Origin: JBBDJG01 sp040880005
GTDB taxonomy: Bacteria; Actinomycetota; Thermoleophilia; Solirubrobacterales; JBBDJG01
Assembly: GCA_040880005.1 (NCBI GenBank)
Contig: JBBDJG010000027.1
Span: forward strand, 1-64,000
Direction of reading: 5' to 3'
DNA: 64,000 bases
Part shown: positions 1 to 8,585 of the stretch, one piece after another
How positions within the stretch are numbered: the stretch's first letter is position 1
How the letters are laid out: every line of letters begins with the position of its first letter
Program-made: the position numbers and the translations under genes
Notes under the pieces: generated by a model
Seen by the model: only the letters and a program-made list of their open reading frames with translations
Databases searched by the model: none
What the model was told of the DNA's origin: nothing

Positions 1-56
1 TCGCCCCGTGGTGCCCGAACCTCGTCATTTCGCGGCCAACGTTACGAGACAGACCG

Positions 57-383
57 CTAGCTGTCCTGCTCGCGACGCATTTCCATGACGCCACGCGCGA
101 AGCCGGTGTTGGCGGCGAGGCGCTGGTCAGGAGTCATTCGCAGTCCGGCTGCGATCTGCGTCAGATCCACGCCCGTGTCGATCGGTTCCGCTGCCAGCGC
201 GGCTCGCTGGCCGCTGGCCTCCATCAGTCGCTCGAGCGTCTTCACGGTAGGTGAAGTGATCCCGGACTCGATTTTCGCCACCGCCGGCTGAGAAGTTCCC
301 GCTCTTTGCGCCAGTTCACGTTGGCTGAGGCCGGCTTCCTCGCGCGATCTGCGGATCAGGGCCCCAACGTCCATATAGGCCAT
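57..383 (-). CDS. XRE-family helix-turn-helix regulator, antitoxin-like
   Basis: A 108-residue protein with a Cro/C1-type helix-turn-helix at about residues 7-60 (LSQRELAQRAGTSQPAVAKIE is the recognition core) and a short hydrophilic C-terminal tail. Proteins of this size and layout are usually antitoxins or small autoregulators. It lies 31 bp downstream of the acyl-CoA dehydrogenase on the same strand. A perfect 7+4+7 palindrome (384-401) abuts its start codon, which suggests autoregulation. The start could be the first Met or the fourth codon (also Met). A partner toxin would lie to the left of the window if it exists, so calling this a toxin-antitoxin member is inference. Confidence 0.8.
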   Translation of the reverse strand: MAYMDVGALIRRSREEAGLSQRELAQRAGTSQPAVAKIESGITSPTVKTLERLMEASGQRAALAAEPIDTGVDLTQIAAGLRMTPDQRLAANTGFARGVMEMRREQDS

Positions 384-401
384 GATATCTAATGAGATAT
401 C
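384..401. promoter_or_regulatory. Palindromic operator candidate for the HTH gene
   Basis: GATATCTAATGAGATATC is a perfect inverted repeat (7-bp arms, 4-bp spacer) ending one base before the start codon of the helix-turn-helix gene. Its AT-richness stands out in this GC-rich DNA. Position and symmetry fit an autoregulatory operator; binding is inferred. Confidence 0.5.
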
Positions 402-414
402 GCTGTTTGGGCTT

Positions 415-1637
415 TCAGCAGCCCAATTGCCGCGCGATCACCATCTGCTGCACCTCGTCGGTGCCCTCGCCGATCGTGAGGATCTTGGCGTCGCGGTACA
501 TGCGGCAGACGGGGTACTCCTCGATGTAGCCGTAGCCGCCATGGATCTGTACGGCCTCCTCGGTCGCACGCACGGCCAGCCGTCCTGTCTTCAACTTGGC
601 CTGCGCGGCGGTCAGCGTGAAGTTCTGCTTTCGGTCCTTGAGCATCGCCGCCTTGTAGGTCAGTAGACGGGCGGCTTCGATCTCTGCCGAGAGGTCGGCG
701 AGCTTGGCCTGGATCGTCTGGAACTTGGAGATTGGCTTGCCGAACGCCTGGCGCTCCTTGGCGTAGGCGAGCGCCTGGTCGAGCGCGCCCTGCGCCATCC
801 CGACACCCATCGCGGCGATGCCGATGCGCCCGCTGTCGAGCAGGTGCAGGAACTGCTTGAAGCCGTCGCCGCGCGGGCCGAGCAGGTTGCCGGCGGGAAC
901 GCGGCAATCTTCGAAGGACAAAGGACGCGTGTCGGACGCGTTCCAGCCCATCTTGCGGTAGGGCTCTCCCTGCGTGTAGCCGGGCGTGCCGTTCGGAACG
1001 ATGATGTTAGATATTTCTTTGCGGTCGCCGTAGGCGGACGCTCCTGCATGAGAGGGGGTCGAGGGGGGCGGACTACCCCCCCCCCCCCCCCCGTTGATCT
1101 CCTTGTTGCCGTTCCGGCCGGTGAGGGCCGTGATCGTCACGCAGCCGGTGATGTCGGTGCCCGAGTTGGTGATGAACTGTTTGGCGCCGTTGATCACCCA
1201 CTCGTCGCCATCGAGCGTGGCGGTCGTCTTGACGTTACCCGCGTCCGAGCCGGCCTCGGGCTCGGTGAGCCCGAACGCGCAGAGCTTCCTCCCCGAGCAG
1301 AGTTGCGGCAGCCATTCGTCCTTCTGCTCGGACGTTCCCCACAGGTGGATGCCCTGCGTTCCCAGCGACGTGTGCGCGGCGACCGTGATGCACACCGACG
1401 CATCGACCCGCGCCAGCTCCTCGATCGCGAGCGCGTAGGAGAGGTTGTCGGCGCCGCCGCCGCCGTACTCGGTCGGGAACGGGATGCCCATCAGCCCAAG
1501 CTCGCCGAGCTTGGCGACCAGCTCGTAGGGGAAGCGGTGCTCGCGGTCCAGCTCCTCGGCGACCGGTGCTATCTCCGCCTGCGCGAAGTCGCGCACGGTC
1601 GTCTGGATCAGCGCCTGCTCGGAGGTCAGGTCGAAGT

Positions 1638-1641
<4 letters not shown>
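415..1641 (-). CDS. Acyl-CoA dehydrogenase carrying a repeat-derived in-frame insertion
   Basis: An FAD-dependent acyl-CoA dehydrogenase of 408 aa that oxidises acyl-CoA to enoyl-CoA and passes electrons to ETF (etfBA are at 13.9-15.7 kb). Visible family marks are TEPEAGSDAG (about 126-135) and FITNSG for FAD and substrate contacts, RQAFGKPISKFQ, and the C-terminal IGEGTDEVQQ, whose Glu is the usual catalytic base. Residues ~183-208 (Gly-rich, then SPPPSTPSHAGASAYGD) do not belong to the family. They are encoded by repeat R1 (1018-1095, 78 bp, exactly 26 codons) inserted between a loop ending NKEI and the conserved SNIIVPNGTPG strand. The frame is intact, so the protein may still be made, with an extra loop in the middle beta domain. 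The start overlaps the pepA stop by 4 bp, indicating translational coupling. Confidence 0.9.
1018..1095 (-). repeat. Repeat R1, G17 double-hairpin element inside acyl-CoA dehydrogenase
   Basis: Read on the minus strand: AAC, a run of 17 G, a short loop, a C6 arm, TCGACCCCCTCTCATGCAGG, then a second hairpin around CCGCCTACGGCG, ending CGCAAA. The same order occurs at 22031-22094, 42651-42718 and ~49335-49409. The 78 bp adds 26 in-frame codons to the host gene. No exact target-site duplication is seen; the flanking GAGATC and GAAATA are only similar. Confidence 0.85.
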
Positions 1642-3104
<1,463 letters not shown>

Positions 3105-3113
3105 GAGGGCGAG

Positions 3114-3119
3114 AGTATA
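3114..3119 (-). promoter_or_regulatory. -10 hexamer of pepA, leaderless
   Basis: TATACT on the minus strand lies 9 nt before the pepA ATG (3104), in the divergent intergenic region with the thiolase. Initiation would fall at or very near the start codon. Confidence 0.5.
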
Positions 3120-3207
3120 GGTCGGCTAGCATCCCTGGTCCGGTCCAGTTCGTGCGCACATTCAGCGCAGCTCAACCAGCGAAGCTCAAACAGAATCGAG
3201 GTCGTAG

Positions 3208-4392
3208 ATGCCCGACACCGTGATCCTCGGCACCGCCCGAACGCCGTTCGGAAAGATGGGCGGCGCACTTTCAGGACTCGACGCCACCGACCTGGGCGGT
3301 ACGGTGATCGAAGCCGCGCTCGAGCGCGCCGACGTGGCGCCCGATCAGATCGAGAAGGTCGTCATGGGCCAGGTTCTTCAGGCCGGGCAAGGCCAGATTC
3401 CCTCGCGACAGGCACAGATCAAGGGCGGTATTCGCAAAGAGGTACCCTCCGAGACGATCAACAAGGTTTGCGCGTCGGGAATCCGCGCGGCCGGGCTGGT
3501 CGATGTCGCCGTTCGCGCGGGCGACATCGAGGCCGCGGTTGCCGGTGGCATGGAGAGCATGTCGAACGCGCCCTATCTACTTACGAAAGCGCGGTTCGGC
3601 TTCCGCATGGGAGATGCGAAGGCGATCGACGGGATGATCAGGGACGGGCTCGAGAACCCGTTTTCGGGCAAGCACATGATGGAGGAGGCGACCGAGGTCG
3701 CCGACGAGCTGGAGTTGACCCGCCCCGACCTCGACCGGTGGGCGCTGCGCTCGCACGAGCTTGCGATCAAGGCGACCGACGAGGGTCGACTGCCCGAAGA
3801 GATCGTCTCGGTGACGGTCAAGTCGAAGAAGGGCGAGTCGGCCGTCGAGATCGACGAGGCGCCCCGGCGCGACACCTCGCTCGAGGTGCTTGCGAAGCTG
3901 CCGCCGATGTTCGTCAAGGACGGCTCTCATACGGCCGGCAACGCGCCCGGCGTCAATGACGGCGCCGGCGCATTGGTGCTGGCATCGTCGGAATGGGCGA
4001 GCAAGAACGGCAAGCGCCCGCTGGCAAAGATCGTGGCCAGCGCGGAGGTCGCCGACGAATTCGCCTACCTCGCGCGCACTCCGGCGAAGGCGTCGTTCAA
4101 GGCGCTCGAGAAGGCCGGCCTGAAGCCCGAGGACATCGACCTCTGGGAGATCAACGAAGCGTTCGCCTCCGTCGCGGTCAACTCGGTGCGGATGCTCGGC
4201 ATCGACGAGGACAAGGTCAACGTCAACGGTGGAGCGATTGCGCTTGGGCACCCGATCGGCGCGTCGGGCGCGCGCATCCTCGGTTCGCTCGTGCATGAGC
4301 TTCGCCGGCGTGGCGGCGGCCGCGGCATCGCGGCGATCTGCTCCGGCGGCGGCCAGGGCGACGCCATGATCATCGAGGTCAACGGCGCGTAA
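3208..4392 (+). CDS. Acetyl-CoA acetyltransferase (thiolase)
   Basis: A 394-aa thiolase II-type enzyme catalysing acetyl-CoA + acyl-CoA condensation or its reverse, thiolysis. The nucleophilic Cys is at about residue 88 (NKVCASG). The C-terminal catalytic His is in GHPIGASGAR (about 348), and the second Cys is in CSGGGQG (about 378). Neighbouring acyl-CoA dehydrogenase, acyl-CoA ligase and ETF genes place it in acyl-CoA turnover. A short GAGGT element precedes the ATG. Whether it is biosynthetic (polyhydroxyalkanoate) or catabolic cannot be decided from sequence, as no phaB or phaC is nearby. Confidence 0.93.
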   Translation: MPDTVILGTARTPFGKMGGALSGLDATDLGGTVIEAALERADVAPDQIEKVVMGQVLQAGQGQIPSRQAQIKGGIRKEVPSETINKVCASGIRAAGLVDVAVRAGDIEAAVAGGMESMSNAPYLLTKARFGFRMGDAKAIDGMIRDGLENPFSGKHMMEEATEVADELELTRPDLDRWALRSHELAIKATDEGRLPEEIVSVTVKSKKGESAVEIDEAPRRDTSLEVLAKLPPMFVKDGSHTAGNAPGVNDGAGALVLASSEWASKNGKRPLAKIVASAEVADEFAYLARTPAKASFKALEKAGLKPEDIDLWEINEAFASVAVNSVRMLGIDEDKVNVNGGAIALGHPIGASGARILGSLVHELRRRGGGRGIAAICSGGGQGDAMIIEVNGA

Positions 4393-4839
4393 TCACGGGG
4401 TGACCCGTCCCTCAGCAGAGGTGAGCCTTTCCAAAGGCCGTTCGAAGTTGGCGCCGACGGCTGCTTCACGGGTCGCCTGGAGGGTCCGTTCGCCTACGGA
4501 GAGGGCAAAGCCACGGCGGCGAAGCAATTCGCGGATCGTGAGGGAATCGACCTTTCGCGCTCCTGGGCCTACAGTGACTCGGCCTCGGACCTGCCGCTGC
4601 TGAAGATCGTCGGCTATCCAGTCGCCGTCAACCCGGACGCCGAGCTCGCTGAGGTGGCGCGGAGTGAGGGCTGGCAGATCATGCGGTTCGAAAAGCTGGG
4701 GCAGCGCCTGCGCATCGCTCTCACGGTGCTGATGGCCGGCGCCGTGGGGGGAAGCGGTACCTGGCTGGCCGCACGCCGCAGGGGGCGGTCGAGCGGTCGC
4801 ATTGCCGGGCGCGTTCGCCGGCGCACCGATCGACGTTGA
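4393..4839 (+). pseudogene. 5'-truncated HAD-family phosphatase (SerB/HAD-IB-like) remnant
   Basis: An open frame runs directly from the thiolase stop codon and encodes the C-terminal half of a HAD-IB hydrolase: DGCFTGRLEGPFAYGEGKATA, then SWAYSDSASDLPLL (the conserved Ser/Asp motif IV region) and VGYPVAVNPD, followed by a hydrophobic segment and a basic tail (RRRTDRR). The N-terminal half with the nucleophile DxDxT motif is absent and no start codon or ribosome site precedes the homologous part. Either a deletion removed the 5' half or the assembly collapsed here. It is not expected to be active as it stands. Confidence 0.7.
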
Positions 4840-4863
4840 CCGCGATATAGGCGGCAAACGTCG
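4831..4863. repeat. Inverted repeat, copy A, upstream of the acyl-CoA mutase
   Basis: Arms CGACGTTGACCGC (4831-4843) and GCGGCAAACGTCG (4851-4863) match at 11 of 13 positions. The block TTGACCGCG...GCGG..AA.GTCGAACGG recurs at 17430-17462 upstream of another gene. It could be an operator or a small palindromic repeat. It overlaps the end of the HAD remnant. Confidence 0.55.
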
Positions 4864-4886
4864 AACGGTCACGGGGGATGCGCCCC

Positions 4887-4892
4887 TAGAAT
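4887..4892 (+). promoter_or_regulatory. -10 hexamer of the acyl-CoA mutase, leaderless
   Basis: TAGAAT sits 7 nt upstream of the ATG at 4900. An in-frame ATG at 4891 lies inside this hexamer, so the ATG at 4900 is the better start. Confidence 0.5.
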
Positions 4893-4899
4893 GGGGGCG

Positions 4900-6561
4900 A
4901 TGGCCACCGAACCCGAAGCGATCCGGCGCGCCCACGAGTGGCTGAAAGAGGTGTACGCGCGCGAGCCCGAGCGCGACTCGCTGTTCACGACGATCTCTGG
5001 CGAGCAGATCAAGCCGCTCTACACGCCCGACGACCTTGCCGACAACGATCCCGAGCGCGACATCGGGCTCCCCGGCGAGTATCCGTTTACGCGGGGCGTG
5101 TATCCGTCCATGTACAGGGGGCGGTTTTGGACGATGCGCCAGTTCGCAGGATTCGGAACCGCCGAGGAGACCAACGAACGCTTCCGCTATCTGCTCGATC
5201 ACGGCCAGACCGGCTTGTCGACGGCGTTCGACATGCCAACGCTGATGGGCCACGACTCCGACGACCCGCGCTCCGTGGGCGAGGTCGGACGCGAGGGTGT
5301 CGCAATCGACACGCTCGACGACGTGAAAACCCTGTTCGGCGGCATTCCGCTCGGCGAGGTCACGACTTCGATGACCATCAACGCGCCGGCGGCGATCCTG
5401 CTCGCGTTCTACGTGTGCGCTGCCGAGTCGCAGGGAGTCGCGCGCGATCAGCTCGGGGGCACGATTCAGACCGACATCCTCAAGGAGTACATCGCCCAGA
5501 AGGAATGGTGCTTCCCGATCGATCCGGCGATGCGGCTCGTAACGGACATCATCGAGTTTTGTGCCGGCGAGCTACCGCGCTGGCATCCCGTTTCGATATC
5601 CGGCTACCACATCCGAGAGGCCGGATCGACCGCTCAGCAGGAGCTCGCCTTCACTCTCGCGGACGGGATCGCTTATGTGCAGGCGGCCGTCGAACGCGGC
5701 CTCGACGTGGACGATTTCGCGCCGCGCCTGTCGTTCTTCTTCAACGCGCACATCGACTTCTTCGAAGAGATCGCGAAGTACCGTGCTGCGCGGCGCATCT
5801 GGGCACGTGAGATGCGCGAAACCTTTGGAGCACGCAAGCCCGAGTCGTGGCGCATGCGCTTCCACGCACAAACCGCTGGCGTGTCGCTCACTGCCCAGCA
5901 GCCGCTCAACAACGTGGTTCGCACAGCGGTCGAGGCTCTGGCGAGCGTGCTGGGCGGCACCCAGAGCCTGCACACGAATTCCTGGGACGAGGCGTTGGCG
6001 CTGCCGACCGAGGACGCTGTGCGGCTTGCACTGCGAACCCAGCAGATCATCGCTCACGAGTCCGGTGTCGTTGACACGATCGACCCGCTTGGCGGCAGCT
6101 ACTTCGTGGAGTCGCTCACCGATCGCATGGAAGAGGCGGCCTACGGCTACTTTCGCAAGATCGAGGAGCTGGGAGGCATGGTCGAGGCGGTCAAGCAGAA
6201 CTTTCCCCAGCGCGAAATCGCCGACGCCTCTTGGCGCTACCAGATGGAGGTCGACACCGATCAGCGGGTCGTGGTCGGGGTCAACCGCTACCAGCAGACC
6301 GATTACGAGCAGGTCGAGATCCTGCGCATCGACCCGGCGTTGGAGCGCAAGCAGGTCGGTCGCCTTCAGGCTACGCGGGCCGCTCGCAAGGGAGGCGAGG
6401 TCGAGACGACTCTGACACAACTCAAGCGGGCGGCGGCAGACTCTTCCAGCAACCTCATGTACCCGCTGATCGAGTGCGCGCGCGCCCATTGCTCTGAGGG
6501 AGAGATGATCGAGGCTCTTCAGGCGGTGTTCGGAAGCTACACCGAGGCACCGGTGTTTTGA
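4900..6561 (+). CDS. icmA: Coenzyme-B12 acyl-CoA mutase large subunit, isobutyryl-CoA mutase type
   Basis: A 553-aa TIM-barrel mutase subunit of the methylmalonyl-CoA mutase superfamily without the C-terminal B12 domain. That domain is a separate gene at 13309. The two substrate-reading residues are Phe (RQFAGFG, about 82) and Gln (YIAQKEW, about 200). In methylmalonyl-CoA mutase these are Tyr and Arg, 118 residues apart; in isobutyryl-CoA mutase they are Phe and Gln, also 118 apart. The predicted reaction is therefore isobutyryl-CoA to n-butyryl-CoA, feeding valine-derived carbon into the beta-oxidation genes around it. Many pipelines would label it methylmalonyl-CoA mutase. An ATG nine bases upstream is rejected because it overlaps the -10 hexamer. 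Substrate preference is inferred from these two residues only. Confidence 0.88.
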   Translation: MATEPEAIRRAHEWLKEVYAREPERDSLFTTISGEQIKPLYTPDDLADNDPERDIGLPGEYPFTRGVYPSMYRGRFWTMRQFAGFGTAEETNERFRYLLDHGQTGLSTAFDMPTLMGHDSDDPRSVGEVGREGVAIDTLDDVKTLFGGIPLGEVTTSMTINAPAAILLAFYVCAAESQGVARDQLGGTIQTDILKEYIAQKEWCFPIDPAMRLVTDIIEFCAGELPRWHPVSISGYHIREAGSTAQQELAFTLADGIAYVQAAVERGLDVDDFAPRLSFFFNAHIDFFEEIAKYRAARRIWAREMRETFGARKPESWRMRFHAQTAGVSLTAQQPLNNVVRTAVEALASVLGGTQSLHTNSWDEALALPTEDAVRLALRTQQIIAHESGVVDTIDPLGGSYFVESLTDRMEEAAYGYFRKIEELGGMVEAVKQNFPQREIADASWRYQMEVDTDQRVVVGVNRYQQTDYEQVEILRIDPALERKQVGRLQATRAARKGGEVETTLTQLKRAAADSSSNLMYPLIECARAHCSEGEMIEALQAVFGSYTEAPVF

Positions 6562-6641
6562 TGCGTTCGAGCGGCGCATCGCCGGGCTGTTCCTGACATG
6601 CTCGACCCAATGATCTGAACTCCTTTGCCCAGGAGGGCCCA

Positions 6642-7016
6642 ATGACAAAGCTCAAGCTAGCTGTTCCGCTTGCCGCCCTCAGCGTCACCCTCGTGCTTTC
6701 ACAGTTCGATGCCTTCGGGAACAGGTCTGGACCGGTGCGGATTTCGACGCCGACCGTATCGGCCAAGGACGATTTCTTCAGTCCCAAGGCGAAGCAGGTT
6801 TCTACTGGGGGTTCCGTCAAATGGAACTGGCGCGGCGACAATGACCACAACGTTACGTTCAGGAAGGTTCCCAGGGGCGCCAGCAAGCACGGTTCCGGCG
6901 ACAGGAGCAAGGGCGACCGGCCCTTCCAGCGCAGCTTTTCGAAGGCTGGCAGCTACCGCTACGTATGCACCATCCATGAGGACGAAGGCATGCGCGGCAC
7001 CGTTAAGGCCGGTTAG
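6642..7016 (+). CDS. Exported cupredoxin (plastocyanin-like blue copper protein)
   Basis: A 124-aa protein with an N-terminal signal or anchor (about 5-25, hydrophobic) and one cupredoxin domain. All four type-1 copper ligands are visible: His in NDHNV, and Cys, His and Met in YVCTIHEDEGM. A good AGGAGGG ribosome site precedes the ATG. It probably acts as a small electron carrier outside the membrane. It is followed 3 bp later by a second cupredoxin, a probable tandem duplicate. Confidence 0.88.
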   Translation: MTKLKLAVPLAALSVTLVLSQFDAFGNRSGPVRISTPTVSAKDDFFSPKAKQVSTGGSVKWNWRGDNDHNVTFRKVPRGASKHGSGDRSKGDRPFQRSFSKAGSYRYVCTIHEDEGMRGTVKAG

Positions 7017-7019
7017 GAC

Positions 7020-7394
7020 GTGGCACGTTGCATCCGTTCATGTCTCGCAGGCGGCGTGGGAGCGGTGGCTATCTGTGTGCTGGCGGCAGGTCCCGCCGGT
7101 TCGTCTGCGAGCCGCACGGCCTCGGCGTCGGTCGGTGCTCGCATCAGTGTGATGGACAACTACTTCGACCCGCGGTCGGTCACCGTCGAGCGCGGTGAGG
7201 CAGTTAGGTGGACATGGGGAGGCGCGAGCCGCCACAACGTCGTCTTCACCAAGGCGACCGGCGGCGCAACTCGCAAGAACGTGAAGGCCCGCCGCAGCGG
7301 AAACGCGAGTCGGACGTTCAGCGTTACGGGCACCTACCGCTACGTGTGCACGCTCTACGAGGGCATGCAGGGCGGCGTCAAAGTGACTCCCTGA
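7020..7394 (+). CDS. Second exported cupredoxin-like protein with altered copper site
   Basis: A 124-aa paralogue of the preceding gene, starting at GTG, with a signal peptide of ~25 residues (VGAVAICVLAAGPAGSSA). The fold motifs NYFDPRSVTVERGEAVRW and TYRYVCTLYEGM are clear. The first His (SRHNV), the Cys and the Met are kept, but the second His ligand is replaced by Tyr (CTLY against CTIH in the neighbour) and the loop is two residues shorter. Copper binding may be lost or changed. It probably forms an operon with 6642-7016. Confidence 0.85.
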   Translation: MARCIRSCLAGGVGAVAICVLAAGPAGSSASRTASASVGARISVMDNYFDPRSVTVERGEAVRWTWGGASRHNVVFTKATGGATRKNVKARRSGNASRTFSVTGTYRYVCTLYEGMQGGVKVTP

Positions 7395-7486
7395 TCGCGG
7401 CGGGCGGCCTCGCCGCCTGCCCCCCAGTAGAATCGCGCGGCCCCACGGCGGAGAGGCTCCATGATCACGAAAGTCGAGGCCCCCAC

Positions 7487-8542
7487 ATGTCGACCATGAA
7501 AGCGCTGACCTTCCACGGTCCCCGCGACGTGCGCTGCGAGGAGGTCCCGCGGCCCGAGATCGAAGAGCACGGTGACGTGCTGCTGAAGGTGGACCGCGCG
7601 GCGATTTGCGGGTCGGACCTGCACCCCTATCACGGGCGACTCGAGATCGAAGATGGCTTCGTGCTCGGGCACGAGTACATGGGCACGATCGAGGCGAAGG
7701 GATCCGACGTCACCGAGTTCGAGGAAGGAGATCGCGTCGTCGGCTCGTTCTTCGTCGCCTGCGGCAAGTGCTGGTTCTGCCGTCGCGCGATTCCGATGAA
7801 GTGCATTGCGATTCGCGCTTTCGGCCTGGGCATGGCGTTCGGCGACCTCTCAGGCGCTCAATCGGAATACATGCGGATCCCGGAAGCCGACCTGACGCTG
7901 CGCAAGCTCCCCGACAACGGTGTCGACGACGAGGACGTGCTGTTCATCGGCGACATCCTCACGACCGGTTATGACGCCGTGCGCAAAGCGAACTTCAACC
8001 CGGGCGACGTCGTGGCGGTTGTGGGCGCCGGCCCGGTCGGACTTTGCACGGTCATGTCGGCCCGCGCGCTGGGAGCGGGCCAGGTAGTGGCCATCGACAT
8101 GGCCTCGGAGCGGCTCGAGCTGGCCAAGCAGATGGGTGCGGTCACCGTCAATCCCAACGAGGAGGATGCCGAGGACGTCGTGCGCGGGTTGACGGACTGG
8201 CGTGGCGCCGACGTGGTGGTCGACGCGGTCGGACACGAGTCCGCTTTCACGTCGACCTTCTCGCTGGTGCGGCAAGGGGGGACAGTGTCTATCCCCGGCA
8301 TGTACCTGGAGGACACGGCCCCTCTCCCGATCGGCGACGTGTGGCTCAAGAACATCAACGTGATGCCGGGGGTCGCGAACATCCAGGGTCACATGGACGA
8401 GGTCATGGAGCTGGTCAAGGATGGCCGCATGAATCCGAAGCAGATCATCTCGCACCGGCTGCCGCTTGAGGAAGGCCCGAAGGGATACGAGATGTTCGAT
8501 GCCAAGGAAGCGCTCAAGGTCGTGCTCGTTCCGCAGGCCTGA
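7487..8542 (+). CDS. Zinc-dependent alcohol dehydrogenase, MDR family
   Basis: A 351-aa medium-chain dehydrogenase. The catalytic zinc site has Cys41 (ICGSD) and GHE at 61-63. The structural zinc loop CGKCWFC...C has cysteines at about 92, 95, 98 and 106. The Rossmann motif VVGAGPVGL binds NAD(P). It resembles threonine/sorbitol or glutathione-independent formaldehyde dehydrogenase-type members; the substrate is unknown. The open frame extends far upstream, but similarity begins at MKALTFHGPRDV. The ATG at 7487 is chosen, with the ATG three codons on as alternative. A TAGAAT hexamer at 7428-7433 is a promoter candidate with a ~45-nt leader. Confidence 0.88.
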   Translation: MSTMKALTFHGPRDVRCEEVPRPEIEEHGDVLLKVDRAAICGSDLHPYHGRLEIEDGFVLGHEYMGTIEAKGSDVTEFEEGDRVVGSFFVACGKCWFCRRAIPMKCIAIRAFGLGMAFGDLSGAQSEYMRIPEADLTLRKLPDNGVDDEDVLFIGDILTTGYDAVRKANFNPGDVVAVVGAGPVGLCTVMSARALGAGQVVAIDMASERLELAKQMGAVTVNPNEEDAEDVVRGLTDWRGADVVVDAVGHESAFTSTFSLVRQGGTVSIPGMYLEDTAPLPIGDVWLKNINVMPGVANIQGHMDEVMELVKDGRMNPKQIISHRLPLEEGPKGYEMFDAKEALKVVLVPQA

Positions 8543-8585
8543 TCGAATGCGTTCACAGGGCGGGGCGGCGATGGAGGAGAAGAGC

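Noticed and set aside
1008..1105. Target-site duplication around repeat R1 (K-E-I on both sides)
   Set aside because: The codons differ at every third position, so the DNA is not duplicated; the protein-level match may be chance.
4891..4893. ATG at 4891 as the mutase start
   Set aside because: It lies within the TAGAAT hexamer; the ATG at 4900 fits a leaderless transcript.
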